In this document: positions 7,893 through 16,310 of the stretch, in pieces
Layout: each line of letters starts with the position of its first letter
Position numbering within the stretch: position 1 is the stretch's first letter
DNA from: JAHRAW01 sp965262585
GTDB lineage: Bacteria > Pseudomonadota > Gammaproteobacteria > Arenicellales > Poriferihabitantaceae
Assembly (NCBI GenBank): GCA_965262585.1
Contig: OZ253546.1
Location: 2,170,001 to 2,234,000 of the forward strand
DNA: 64,000 nt
Direction: 5' to 3'
The notes under the pieces: generated by a model
Seen by the model: the letters and a program-made list of their open reading frames with translations, nothing else
What the model was told of the DNA's origin: nothing
Database searches by the model: none
Program-made: the position numbers and the translations under genes

Positions 7893-8960
7893 ATGGAGAA
7901 TATGCTGATTAAAGGCGACAACGCACAAGCCCTGCGCTATCTTTTGCGGGAATGCAAACTGGCGGGAAAAATTGATCTGGTCTACATTGACCCCCCGTTT
8001 TCCACCAATGGTAAGTTCACGATTACCAACGGCAGGGCAACCACCATCAGCAATTCTAAGAACGGCGAGGTTGCTTATTCCGACAAACTGACGGGTGTCG
8101 ATTTCATTGAATTTTTGCGGGCGAGATTGCTTCTGTTAAGAGAGTTGTTGTCCGATGAAGGTTCTATCTATTTGCATATTGACTATAAAATCGGACACTA
8201 TGTAAAAGTGATGATGGATGAGGTTTTCGGCATGGAAAATTTTAGAAATGACATCGCAAGGATAAAGTGCAACCCCAAGAACTTTAACCGAATTGGATAC
8301 GGAAACATCAAAGACTTGGTTTTGTTTTATTCCAAATCATCGAAGCCGATTTGGAATGAACCACGGCAGCAATACACAAAAAAAGACATTGAAAAGTTGT
8401 TTAAGAAAACCAAGGACGGAAGAAAATACACTAGCGTGCCGATTCACGCTCCGGGTGAAACCGAAAAGGGCAAATCCAACCAACCGTTCAAAGGTTTGTC
8501 GCCCCCCGAAGGACGGCATTGGCGGGCCGATGTGGAAACGCTTAATCGGTGGGATGCGGAAGGTTTGATAGAATGGTCAAACACCGGTAATCCGCGCAAA
8601 ATTCTTTTTGCCGATGAACAAACGGGCAAAAGAGTGCAGGATATTTGGAAATACAAAGACCCCCAATATCCGACCTATCCCACGGAAAAGAATCAGGATT
8701 TGTTGGATTTGATAATTGCAACCTCTTCCAACCCCGGTAGCATGGTGTTGGATTGCTTTTGCGGATCGGGTACCACCCTGAAAGCCGCGCACTTGTCCAA
8801 CCGCAAGTGGATTGGCATCGATCAATCGGAACATGCCATCAAAGCAAGCATTGAAAAAATTGCGTCTCCCGGCGAAGATACGTTTATGCCAAAGCCAAAA
8901 TATACGTTTGTGGATAGGGAATTCGATGACCTGACAAACAAACATGCTCAGGCCGGGTAG
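7893..8960 (+). CDS. orphan DNA methyltransferase, N6-adenine/N4-cytosine type
   Basis: This is a site-specific DNA methyltransferase (355 aa) of the Mod-like beta class. The catalytic DPPF is at residues 33-36 and the AdoMet-binding motif I (VLDCFCGSGTT) follows near 285-295, the order expected for that class. No restriction subunit or specificity gene is nearby, so it acts alone or is a remnant. It sits between potD and potB, is clearly more AT-rich than the pot genes, and uses A-rich codons (AAA, GAA), which points to horizontal transfer. The ribosome-binding site GGAG lies ~10 bases before the ATG. The recognition sequence is not predictable here. Confidence 0.85.
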   Translation: MENMLIKGDNAQALRYLLRECKLAGKIDLVYIDPPFSTNGKFTITNGRATTISNSKNGEVAYSDKLTGVDFIEFLRARLLLLRELLSDEGSIYLHIDYKIGHYVKVMMDEVFGMENFRNDIARIKCNPKNFNRIGYGNIKDLVLFYSKSSKPIWNEPRQQYTKKDIEKLFKKTKDGRKYTSVPIHAPGETEKGKSNQPFKGLSPPEGRHWRADVETLNRWDAEGLIEWSNTGNPRKILFADEQTGKRVQDIWKYKDPQYPTYPTEKNQDLLDLIIATSSNPGSMVLDCFCGSGTTLKAAHLSNRKWIGIDQSEHAIKASIEKIASPGEDTFMPKPKYTFVDREFDDLTNKHAQAG

Positions 8961-9007
8961 GCATGATGTTGTGCTGATTCTTTCGCTCGTGGAACCGAGG
9001 GCAAATA

Positions 9008-9922
9008 GTGCAAGGCGAACACTGGCGCGCTAACCCCGGAGTCTTTGCCGCCATCGGGCTGCCCGGCATGCTGTGGCTGGTGGTGTTTTTTGTGGTGCCG
9101 CTGGGGTTTATTTTCGGGCTGAGTTTTTCCGACAAGGTCGGCATCATCGGCCACGATCTCAACTGGACCGGCGGCAATTATCTGCGCGCCTTTGAGCCGA
9201 TTTATCTCGGCATCTTCGCCAAGTCGCTGGTCATCGCCATCATCGCCACCGTAGTTTGCCTGCTGATTGGCTATCCGGTGGCGTTGGCGGTGGCTTTCGC
9301 GCCGCAGAAAATAAAAATGCCGCTGCTGCTCGCCATCACGCTGCCGTTCTGGATCAACATTCTCATCCGCACCTACTCGCTGATCGCAGTGTTTAGAACC
9401 CGTGGTTTTCTGAATTTCGCCGTGGAGTGGTTGTGGGACATCGGCGACTCGCTGCTGCGCGCCGTCGGGTTTGCCGGAACCGGGCAATACCAGCCGTTGG
9501 AATTGCTCTACACCAACGCCGCCGTGGCACTGGGGATCGCCTATGTTTTTCTGCCGTTTATGATCCTGCCTTTATACGCCGCCATGGACCGCTTTGACCG
9601 CTCCTATCTGGAAGCAAGCATGGATTTGGGCGCCGGCCACTGGCGCACTTTCGCCAAAATACTGTTGCCGCTGACCATGCCCGGCGTCATCAGCGGCGTG
9701 ATGATCGTATTCGTGCCGGCCCTCGGCGCGTTTTTCATCGCCGACATGCTCGGCGGTGCCGACAGTCAGTTGATCGGCAATGTCATCGAGCGGCAGTTCC
9801 TCGGTGCCAACAACTGGCCGTTCGGCGCCGCGCTATCCTTCCTGCTGATGTATCTTACTTTCGCCGCCATCGCCCTGCGGCAACTGCAGTCAACCAAAGC
9901 CGCGTCCGGCAACGGCGACTAA
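9008..9922 (+). CDS. potB: PotB, polyamine ABC transporter permease
   Basis: This is an inner-membrane permease subunit (304 aa) of the spermidine/putrescine importer. About six hydrophobic helices are visible, starting with LPGMLWLVVFFVVPLGFIFG. The EAA loop that docks with the ATPase appears as EASMDLGAGHWRTFAKILLP near residues 199-218. GTG is used as start. It pairs with potC 17 bases downstream and with PotA. Separation from potD by a foreign methyltransferase is unusual. Confidence 0.92.
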   Translation: MQGEHWRANPGVFAAIGLPGMLWLVVFFVVPLGFIFGLSFSDKVGIIGHDLNWTGGNYLRAFEPIYLGIFAKSLVIAIIATVVCLLIGYPVALAVAFAPQKIKMPLLLAITLPFWINILIRTYSLIAVFRTRGFLNFAVEWLWDIGDSLLRAVGFAGTGQYQPLELLYTNAAVALGIAYVFLPFMILPLYAAMDRFDRSYLEASMDLGAGHWRTFAKILLPLTMPGVISGVMIVFVPALGAFFIADMLGGADSQLIGNVIERQFLGANNWPFGAALSFLLMYLTFAAIALRQLQSTKAASGNGD

Positions 9923-9939
9923 TCCGGCCCGTCAAAAAA

Positions 9940-10788
9940 ATGATTGGCAACCTCACCCGCAACCGCACCCGCAACAAGCGGGCCCCCGACTTGCTCGACT
10001 ACGCCGGGCGATGGTGGATGCGCGGCTTCCTCGGCGTCTTCTTCGTCATGCTATACGCCCCCATAGTCGCGCTGGTGGCGTTCAGTTTTAATGATTCCAA
10101 GCGCAACATCGTGTGGCACGGATTCACCACAAAATACTACTTAAAAGCCATGGAAAACGATTCGCTGATTTCCGCTTTCGTCAATTCGCTGACCATCGCC
10201 ATAGTCAACATGATCGTTAGCGTGATTTTGGGCGTGGCCGCCGCCATTTTTCTGTGGCGCTTTCGCTTTCCACTGCGCTTCGCCGCCGATGGAATCCTGT
10301 TCCTGCCCATCGTCATTCCCGAAATCTGCATGGGCGTCGCCATGTTGGTATTCTTCAATCAATGGTGGCCTCGGGATTTGGTGTGGCCGCTCAGCCTCGG
10401 CAACATCATGATTGCCCACATCACCTTCACCTTTCCGTTCGTTGCGGTCATCGTGCGCGGGCGACTGGCTTCGGTCAACCGCGAATTGGAAAAGGCGGCC
10501 ATGGATCTTGGCGCCGGCGAATGGCAAGCCATGCGCGACATTCTGCTGCCGCAAATCCGCCCGTCCATCATCGCCGGCGCGCTCATCGCCTTCACCCTGT
10601 CGCTGGACGACTTCGTCATTACCTACTTTACCGCCGGCCCCAACAGCATCACGCTGCCGGTCAAAATCAATTCCATGGTACGTTTTTCGGTGACCCCGGA
10701 AGTCAACGCCGCATCCACCGTACTCATCGTCATCACCATCGCCGCCGCGATTCTCGCCATGTGCTTCCAAAACTCCAAAAAGATTTAG
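9940..10788 (+). CDS. potC: PotC, polyamine ABC transporter permease
   Basis: This is the second inner-membrane permease (282 aa) of the importer. Its N-terminus is short and basic, followed by a first helix (FLGVFFVMLYAPIVALVAFS). The EAA loop EKAAMDLGAGEWQAMRDILLPQ (split here as EKAAMDLGAGEW and QAMRDILLPQ, near residues 184-205) contacts PotA, and SLDDFVITYFTAGP is a typical PotC signature. It sits between potB and potA with short gaps, forming one operon. Confidence 0.92.
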   Translation: MIGNLTRNRTRNKRAPDLLDYAGRWWMRGFLGVFFVMLYAPIVALVAFSFNDSKRNIVWHGFTTKYYLKAMENDSLISAFVNSLTIAIVNMIVSVILGVAAAIFLWRFRFPLRFAADGILFLPIVIPEICMGVAMLVFFNQWWPRDLVWPLSLGNIMIAHITFTFPFVAVIVRGRLASVNRELEKAAMDLGAGEWQAMRDILLPQIRPSIIAGALIAFTLSLDDFVITYFTAGPNSITLPVKINSMVRFSVTPEVNAASTVLIVITIAAAILAMCFQNSKKI

Positions 10789-10809
10789 TCCCAAATCGGA
10801 ACAAAAACC

Positions 10810-11892
10810 ATGCCCCGTGTACTCATAGAAATACGCAACATCAGCAAACTCTTCGGCCACGAAGCGGCGGTCGACGAAGTTTCGCTGGACATCTACGACC
10901 AGGAATTTCTGGTGCTGCTCGGCCCTTCGGGATGCGGAAAAACCACGCTGTTGCGCCTCATCGGTGGCTTTGAAAATCCCACCACCGGCGGCATTTCCAT
11001 GGAAGGGCGCGACCTCACCGGGCTGCCGCCCAACAAGCGGCCAGTCAACATGGTGTTTCAATCCTACGCGGTTTTCCCACACATGAACGTGCGCGACAAC
11101 ATCGCCTACGGCCTGCGCATAGACGGCGTCGAAAAGAGCGAGTGCGAGCGGCGGGTCGCTGAAGCGTTGGCGTTGGTGCAACTCGATTCCCTTGCCGAAC
11201 GCTATTCCCATCAATTATCGGGCGGGCAGCGGCAGCGGGTGGCGTTGGCGCGGGCATTGGTGAAACGGCCACGAGTTTTGTTGTTGGACGAACCGCTGTC
11301 GGCCCTCGACGCCAAACTGCGCGAGACGATGCAAAACGAATTGGTTAAACTCCAGCACACCGTCGGCATCACTTTCGTGGTAGTCACCCACGACCAAGAC
11401 GAGGCGCTTTCCATGGCCGAGCGAGTCGCCGTTATGGAAAGCGGTCGCATCCGACAACTGGACACGCCGCGCAATTTATACGAAGCCCCGCAAAACCGTT
11501 TCGTCGCCGATTTTGTCGGGCGCATGAACATCCTGCCGGCGCACCCGGTCGGCGGTGACCGCTACGCCGTCGAAGGCCTCGGCGAGTTGTCCATCGCCGG
11601 TGGGTTGGATAAAAAGACCGACTCGCCCCCACCCACCTTCGTCGCCATCCGCCCGGAAAAACTTTCCATCGCCTCATCAAAACCCGCGGATGACAACACC
11701 CACTCGGTCGCCGCAACCATAGACAACGTCGCCTACTACGGCGGCGAAACCGTACTCACCGTAAAAACCGCACCCGGCACAACCCTCACCATCACCATCC
11801 CCAACAGCCGCCGCAACGCCCCGGCCGCCGCAGTCGGCGAACAAGTAGTGGTATGGTGGCGGGCAGAGGATGTGATTACGCTGGCGGAATAA
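10810..11892 (+). CDS. potA: PotA, ATPase of the polyamine ABC transporter
   Basis: This is the ATP-binding subunit (360 aa) driving polyamine import. Walker A is GPSGCGKTT (about residues 38-46), the signature is LSGGQRQRVALARAL (about 136-150), and Walker B is VLLLDEPLSALD (about 156-167). The C-terminal TOBE region (FVAIRPEKLSI onwards) is present, as expected for regulatory control in PotA and related importers. It closes the operon and is convergent with the smr gene. Confidence 0.92.
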   Translation: MPRVLIEIRNISKLFGHEAAVDEVSLDIYDQEFLVLLGPSGCGKTTLLRLIGGFENPTTGGISMEGRDLTGLPPNKRPVNMVFQSYAVFPHMNVRDNIAYGLRIDGVEKSECERRVAEALALVQLDSLAERYSHQLSGGQRQRVALARALVKRPRVLLLDEPLSALDAKLRETMQNELVKLQHTVGITFVVVTHDQDEALSMAERVAVMESGRIRQLDTPRNLYEAPQNRFVADFVGRMNILPAHPVGGDRYAVEGLGELSIAGGLDKKTDSPPPTFVAIRPEKLSIASSKPADDNTHSVAATIDNVAYYGGETVLTVKTAPGTTLTITIPNSRRNAPAAAVGEQVVVWWRAEDVITLAE

Positions 11893-11915
11893 AAAAAAAG
11901 AGTATTTGCATATCT

Positions 11916-11935
11916 ATTGCGCGTGGACGCGCAAT
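11916..11935. terminator. hairpin between convergent potA and smr
   Basis: Perfect 8-bp arms ATTGCGCG and CGCGCAAT surround a TGGA loop. Read leftwards, an oligo-T run follows about 15 bases later (the A-run at 11892-11899), so it may serve the smr operon better than potA. A bidirectional terminator is the simplest reading. Confidence 0.5.
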
Positions 11936-11985
11936 GCGGGGGCAGGTGTTTTTGTGTGTAGAGACAGACACCGATGCGCAACAAT

Positions 11986-12573
11986 TTACCTACGCCGTAG
12001 CAAAACATAAACCGCCCCGGTGCCGCCGTCTTTCGGCAGGGCGGAGCAAAACGCTTTCACTTCGGGTTGCCGTTTCAGCCAGTCCAGCGTGAATCGTTTT
12101 AGCACTCCGCCGGCCCCGCCGCTGTGCAATCCTTTGCCGTGGATGATCAATATCGCCGAATCTCCGGCCTCGCCGGCGTCGAGTAAAAAGTTGGCGAGGA
12201 GTTTTTGTGCTTCGGCGGTGGTGTGGCCGTGCAGGTCGAGGGTTGCGGTGAAGTCATAATCGCCGCGTTTCAGCCGCCGGGTTATTTTTTTCTGCAGGCC
12301 GCTACGGGCAAACTCGACATATTCGCCCTGGTTGGTCTTGTCGGTCATCACGCCGCCGGCAGCGGATTCGGCGGCGGGTGTTTTTCGTCTATGGATGGCT
12401 GGCCTGGGCACGGCTGGCTTGAGCACGGGTGGCTTGGGCTTGTTGTGCGGCTTGCTACTCAGGTTGTTGCGTGGGCGTTTAGACGGCTTGACTTTTATCT
12501 CCGCCATCGCCTTGCGGAACAGGTCGCCATCATCCTGCGGGTCGCCGTTTGAGTTGTCGTTTTTACCGGCCAC
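11986..12573 (-). CDS. Smr-domain protein
   Basis: The 195-aa protein has a low-complexity Lys/Pro-rich N-terminal half and a C-terminal Smr (MutS2-related) domain. The domain is marked by LDLHGHTTAEAQ (about residues 113-124), IIHGKGLHS (about 146-154) and the closing GGTGAVYVLLRR. Stand-alone Smr proteins are RNA or DNA nickases; SmrB cleaves mRNA at stalled ribosomes in E. coli. GTG is the start. It lies 25 bases after trxB as last gene of aroG-sat-trxB-smr. The proline-rich segment contains a 15-bp tandem repeat. Confidence 0.82.
   Translation of the reverse strand: MAGKNDNSNGDPQDDGDLFRKAMAEIKVKPSKRPRNNLSSKPHNKPKPPVLKPAVPRPAIHRRKTPAAESAAGGVMTDKTNQGEYVEFARSGLQKKITRRLKRGDYDFTATLDLHGHTTAEAQKLLANFLLDAGEAGDSAILIIHGKGLHSGGAGGVLKRFTLDWLKRQPEVKAFCSALPKDGGTGAVYVLLRRR
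12397..12441. repeat. in-frame 15-bp tandem repeat in the Smr gene
   Basis: Three adjacent imperfect 15-bp units (GGCTGGCCTGGGCAC, GGCTGGCTTGAGCAC, GGGTGGCTTGGGCTT) encode a Lys/Pro-rich linker on the minus strand. The unit length is a multiple of three, so the frame is kept. Confidence 0.65.
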
Positions 12574-12598
12574 TTTGTTGCCACGGTCGCCAAAGCAC

Positions 12599-13591
12599 TC
12601 AGTGTGTTTTCAGATAGCGGTCCGCATCGAGCGCCGCCATGCAGCCGCTGCCGGCTGAGGTTACCGCTTGGCGGTACACATGGTCCATGACATCGCCGCA
12701 CGCGAATACGCCTTCGATGCTGGTGCGGGTGGCGTCGCCATCGGTGCCGCCTCGGGTGATTAAATAATCGCCTTTCATCTCCAGTTGGTCGCGGAACAAA
12801 CCGGTGTTGGGGGTGTGGCCGATGGCGATGAAGACGCCCATGAGGGCAATGTCGCGGGTGCCGTGGTCGTTAACGTTTTTGATGCGCATGCCGGTTACGC
12901 CGCTGTCGTCGCCGAGGACTTCTTCCAGCGTGTGATTCCATTCGATGGTGATGTTGCCGCCGTTGGCTACGGTTTTGGCAATCAGGTGATCCTGTAAAAT
13001 CGCTTCGGCGCGCAGTTCATCACGGCGATGCACCAGCGTCACACCGGCGGCAATGTTGGATAGATAAAGCGCTTCCTCCACCGCGGTGTTGCCGCCGCCG
13101 ATTACCGCAACTTCCCGGCCCTTGTAAAAAAATCCATCGCAAGTCGCACAGGCGGAAACCCCTTTGCCCTTATAAAATTCTTCCGAGGGCAGCCCCAGGT
13201 ATCTGGCCGATGCGCCGGTGGCGATGATCAGGGCATCGCAGGTATAAACACCGGAATCGCCGCTCAATGTGAACGGGCGGGTGGTCAATTCGGCGGTGTG
13301 GATGTGGTCGACAATCACTTCGGTTTCAAAGCGTTCGGCGTGGTGCAACATTCGCTCCATGAGTTCCGGGCCCTGCACCCCTTCGGCGTCTCCCGGCCAG
13401 TTGTCGACATCGGTGGTGGTGGTCAACTGGCCGCCTTGTTCGATGCCGGTAATCAAAGTTGGTTTCAGGTTGGCGCGCGCCGCATAGACCGCAGCACTAT
13501 AGCCCGCCGGCCCGGAACCAAGAATCAACAAGCGAAAGTGCCGATGTAAGTTCTTGGGCAAGTTCTTGGGCAAGTTATTACTATCGGGCAT
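12599..13591 (-). CDS. trxB: thioredoxin reductase
   Basis: This is a cytoplasmic flavoprotein (330 aa) that reduces thioredoxin with NADPH. The FAD-binding glycine motif LILGSGPAGYSAAVYAA is near the N-terminus, the redox pair is in SACATCDGFFYKG, the NADPH-binding motif is VAVIGGGNTAVEEAL, and the C-terminal FAD segment is GVFACGDVMD. The ATG at 13591 overlaps the sat stop codon; a GTG three bases upstream is also possible. The N-terminus has the tandem repeat LPKNLPKNL. Its operon position suggests a supply of reduced thioredoxin beside sulfur metabolism. Confidence 0.96.
   Translation of the reverse strand: MPDSNNLPKNLPKNLHRHFRLLILGSGPAGYSAAVYAARANLKPTLITGIEQGGQLTTTTDVDNWPGDAEGVQGPELMERMLHHAERFETEVIVDHIHTAELTTRPFTLSGDSGVYTCDALIIATGASARYLGLPSEEFYKGKGVSACATCDGFFYKGREVAVIGGGNTAVEEALYLSNIAAGVTLVHRRDELRAEAILQDHLIAKTVANGGNITIEWNHTLEEVLGDDSGVTGMRIKNVNDHGTRDIALMGVFIAIGHTPNTGLFRDQLEMKGDYLITRGGTDGDATRTSIEGVFACGDVMDHVYRQAVTSAGSGCMAALDADRYLKTH
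13548..13580. repeat. in-frame 12-bp tandem repeat at the trxB N-terminus
   Basis: AAGTTCTTGGGC occurs twice in tandem (13548-13559, 13560-13571) followed by a third decayed start (AAGTTATTA). On the coding strand it gives LPKN LPKN before the conserved FAD domain. Confidence 0.65.
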
Positions 13592-14799
13592 CACGCGGTT
13601 GCCTCCGATTTTTTCAAACCTCGATAATAGGCCATCAAAATCTCGGCCACTTCGGGGCGGGAGAACTCCGGCGGCGGGGCGATGCCGGACGCCAACATTT
13701 CCCGCACCCGGGTGCCCGACAGCAGCACGAAATCATCCATGTCATGGTCCGGCGCCTCGCACATCATCACTACCTTATCTAGTTTTTTCGAATAAGCGGT
13801 ATGGTCGGCGCAGAAAATTCCAATCTCGAGCGCGCCCGTGGGAACTTCTCGATCGAAAATAGTTTGCGCGTCGAATGCGCCGTAGTAATCACCAACACCG
13901 GCGTGGTCGCGGCCAATGATGAAATGAGTCGCCCCCATATTCTGGCGAAACAGCGCATGCAATACCGCCTCACGCGGCCCGGCGTATAACATATCGAAAC
14001 CGTAGCCGGTAATCATTACGCTGTTCGGCGGGAAATATAAATCCGCCATTTTGCGAATCGCCGCGTCTCGCACTTCCGCCGGAATGTCGCCGGGTTTGAG
14101 TTTTCCGAGCAACATATGGATCACGCAACCATCGGCGCCGATGCGCTGCATGGCAATACGGCACAATTCCTCGTGGGCGAGATGCATCGGGTTGCGCGTC
14201 TGAAATGCCACGATTTTGCGCCAGTTACGCGCCTCGATTTGTTCGCGGATTTGTACCGCCGTGCGAAAGGTGTCGGCATACTCAGACGCGAAATAACTGA
14301 AATTAAGCACCCGAATCTCGCCTGACATCGCGATTCGACCCTGAGCCAGAAACTCGGCGACGCCGGGATGTTTGGCATCGTCGGTGCCGTATACCTTTTC
14401 GCAGATCAACGCCATTTCCGCCTCGCTGAACCGCTCCACCGCCGCAACCTCGAGCACCGCCAGCACCGGATTACCGGCGACATTGGGATCGCGCAAGGCG
14501 ACCGCCTCACCGGCGGCGGCAATCTCTTTTGCGGATTCGACCATGCACAACACTGGCACCGGCCAGAACAAACCGTCTCGGGTATGCATCCCATCGGCGA
14601 CGCTGAGCGCATCGTCCTTGCTCATAAAACCACGCAACGGCGTAAAATACCCGCCCCCCAACATAACCACGTTGGCCGCCCCAGATGAACTCATCAGCAC
14701 CGACGGCATCGCCTCCGCCCGCTCCACAAGCGCGGCGTTTTCCGCCGGGTCGGCGACATACAACGGCTGCAATGTAGCCGCGCCGTGAGGTTTAATCAT
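13591..14799 (-). CDS. sat: sulfate adenylyltransferase (ATP sulfurylase)
   Basis: This is a single-polypeptide ATP sulfurylase (402 aa). In sulfur oxidisers it runs towards ATP: APS + pyrophosphate gives ATP + sulfate, the substrate-level phosphorylation step after APS reductase. The active-site QTRNPMHLAHEEL (nucleotide-binding, HLAH equivalent to the HxxH motif) and IIGRDHAGVGDYYG are present, as is the C-terminal LSGTRVREML. No APS-kinase domain is attached. It overlaps aroG upstream and trxB downstream, so translation is coupled. aprBA lies 24 kb away in the window. Confidence 0.95.
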   Translation of the reverse strand: MIKPHGAATLQPLYVADPAENAALVERAEAMPSVLMSSSGAANVVMLGGGYFTPLRGFMSKDDALSVADGMHTRDGLFWPVPVLCMVESAKEIAAAGEAVALRDPNVAGNPVLAVLEVAAVERFSEAEMALICEKVYGTDDAKHPGVAEFLAQGRIAMSGEIRVLNFSYFASEYADTFRTAVQIREQIEARNWRKIVAFQTRNPMHLAHEELCRIAMQRIGADGCVIHMLLGKLKPGDIPAEVRDAAIRKMADLYFPPNSVMITGYGFDMLYAGPREAVLHALFRQNMGATHFIIGRDHAGVGDYYGAFDAQTIFDREVPTGALEIGIFCADHTAYSKKLDKVVMMCEAPDHDMDDFVLLSGTRVREMLASGIAPPPEFSRPEVAEILMAYYRGLKKSEATA

Positions 14800-15857
14800 C
14801 GGGTTTTGCGACGCATGCGTACCGCATCGGCTATTTCGGCGAGCATTTTTTCGGTGGTGTCGATGTCGATGCAGGCATCGGTAATGCTCTGCCCGTAGAC
14901 CAGTGGTTTTCCGGCCACCACATCCTGCTTGCCGGCCAGCAGATGGCTTTCAATCATCACGCCGATGATGCGTTGTTCGCCGCGCGCAATCTGCGAGGAG
15001 ACGTGTTCGCATACGTTGATTTGGTTTTCCGGAATTTTCTGGCTGTTGGCGTGACTGAAATCGATCATCATGCGCGCCGCAAGACCAGCGGCACGCAATT
15101 TTTCGCCGGCTTCGTTAACGCTCACGGCATCGTAATTCGGGGTCTTGCCGCCGCGCAGAATGATGTGGCAGTCGGGGTTTCCGGTGGTCGTGTAGATCGC
15201 CGAATGCCCGGCTTTGGTCAGCGACAGGAAATGATGCGGGCGGCTGGCGGCGCGGATGCCGTCCACGGCGATGTCGAGGTTGCCGTTGGTGCCGTTCTTC
15301 AACCCCACCGGACAGGACAGCCCGGACGACAACTCACGGTGCACCTGACTCTCGGTAGTGCGCGCGCCGATGGCGCCCCATGAAATCAAGTCGGCGACAT
15401 ATTGCGGCGTGATGATGTCGAGATATTCGGTGCCGGCGGGCACGCCGATGTCGTTGAGATCGAGCAGCAGTTGGCGCGCCAGCGCGAGGCCCTTGTTAAT
15501 ATCGAAGGTGTCATTGAGATCCGGGTCGTTGATCAATCCTTTCCAGCCCACCGTGGTGCGCGGCTTTTCGAAATAAACCCGCATCACAATCAGCAGGTCG
15601 GCACGGTGTCGCTCAATCAGCGGAACCAGCCGCCCGGCGTAGTCGAGGGCCGCCGCCGGGTCGTGGATCGAGCAAGGCCCGGCAATCACCAGAATGCGGT
15701 CATCTTGCCCCTCCAGAATGTCGTGGATGGCGCGCCGGGTATTAACCGTGGTCTCCACCGCTTTTTCGGTCACCGCAATCCGCGCAATCAACTCGGCGGG
15801 GTTGATTACATGGTCGATGGCGGCGATTCTTAAATCATCAGTTTTGGCGAGGTTCAC
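14796..15857 (-). CDS. aroG: 3-deoxy-7-phosphoheptulonate synthase (DAHP synthase, class I)
   Basis: This enzyme condenses phosphoenolpyruvate and erythrose-4-phosphate, the first step of aromatic amino-acid synthesis. Class I motifs are present: VIAGPCSIHDP near residues 56-66, VYFEKPRTTVGWKGLINDP, TESQVHREL, and SLTKAGHSAIYTTTGN. At 353 aa it matches the AroG/F/H family; which feedback type it is cannot be decided. It starts with GTG, leads the operon aroG-sat-trxB-smr, and is divergent from rpmF. Confidence 0.93.
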   Translation of the reverse strand: MNLAKTDDLRIAAIDHVINPAELIARIAVTEKAVETTVNTRRAIHDILEGQDDRILVIAGPCSIHDPAAALDYAGRLVPLIERHRADLLIVMRVYFEKPRTTVGWKGLINDPDLNDTFDINKGLALARQLLLDLNDIGVPAGTEYLDIITPQYVADLISWGAIGARTTESQVHRELSSGLSCPVGLKNGTNGNLDIAVDGIRAASRPHHFLSLTKAGHSAIYTTTGNPDCHIILRGGKTPNYDAVSVNEAGEKLRAAGLAARMMIDFSHANSQKIPENQINVCEHVSSQIARGEQRIIGVMIESHLLAGKQDVVAGKPLVYGQSITDACIDIDTTEKMLAEIADAVRMRRKTR

Positions 15858-15987
15858 TATGTTTTCCGGGGTAGTTTAGGTCAGACCGGGCGAATACCGG
15901 CGTAAAACGCGAAAGCACGGATTGTGTGCCTGCTTTGATAAAGATGTCAAATGAAAGCCGCCACCCGCTACCGGCTGACATCTGGTT

Positions 15988-16016
15988 TTGACAGGCCGGC
16001 GTTGAATGGCTACAAT
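15988..16016 (+). promoter_or_regulatory. sigma70 promoter for rpmF-plsX-fabH-fabG
   Basis: TTGACA at 15988-15993, a 17-base spacer, and TACAAT at 16011-16016 give a near-perfect sigma70 promoter. Transcription would start near 16023, about 40 bases before rpmF. It is one of the best promoters in the window. Confidence 0.8.
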
Positions 16017-16064
16017 CGCCGGTTGCCACTCGGGCATTTTTCGGGACATCACCAAGAGGACAGC

Positions 16065-16244
16065 ATGGCCGTACAAAAAAGTCGCAAAACGCCGTCACGG
16101 CGCAATATGCGGCGGTCGCACGATTCGCTCAAAGATTCAACCCTTTCGATCGACCCGGTTAGCGGGGAATTGCACCGTCGCCACCACATCACCGCCGACG
16201 GCTACTATCGCGGCAAAAAGATGGTTGGCCGCCCCCAAGAGTAG
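16065..16244 (+). CDS. rpmF: 50S ribosomal protein L32
   Basis: This 59-aa basic protein begins MAVQKSRKTPSRRNMRRSHD, a direct match to bacterial L32, and ends KKMVGRPQE. It is part of the large ribosomal subunit near the peptidyl-transferase region. AGAGGA precedes the ATG. The start was set here rather than at longer upstream ORF positions because of the family N-terminus. It heads the fatty-acid/phospholipid cluster as usual, but the yceD gene that often precedes rpmF is absent. Confidence 0.96.
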   Translation: MAVQKSRKTPSRRNMRRSHDSLKDSTLSIDPVSGELHRRHHITADGYYRGKKMVGRPQE

Positions 16245-16257
16245 TTGCTTGGCTTTG

Positions 16258-16287
16258 GTTGATTACCGCCGCGTTGATTACTGTTGC
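16258..16287. repeat. 15-bp tandem duplication between rpmF and plsX
   Basis: GTTGATTACCGCCGC (16258-16272) is followed directly by GTTGATTACTGTTGC (16273-16287), filling much of the 66-base gap. Confidence 0.6.
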
Positions 16288-16310
16288 CTCACGGCGCCAA
16301 CTGACCGCAC

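Noticed and set aside
7893..8960. A full restriction-modification system around the methyltransferase
   Set aside because: The next genes on both sides are polyamine transporter genes; no endonuclease or specificity subunit is present.
10141..11214. A 357-aa open frame antisense to potC and potA
   Set aside because: It spans two conserved genes and their junction, and its sequence is an artefact of codon bias.
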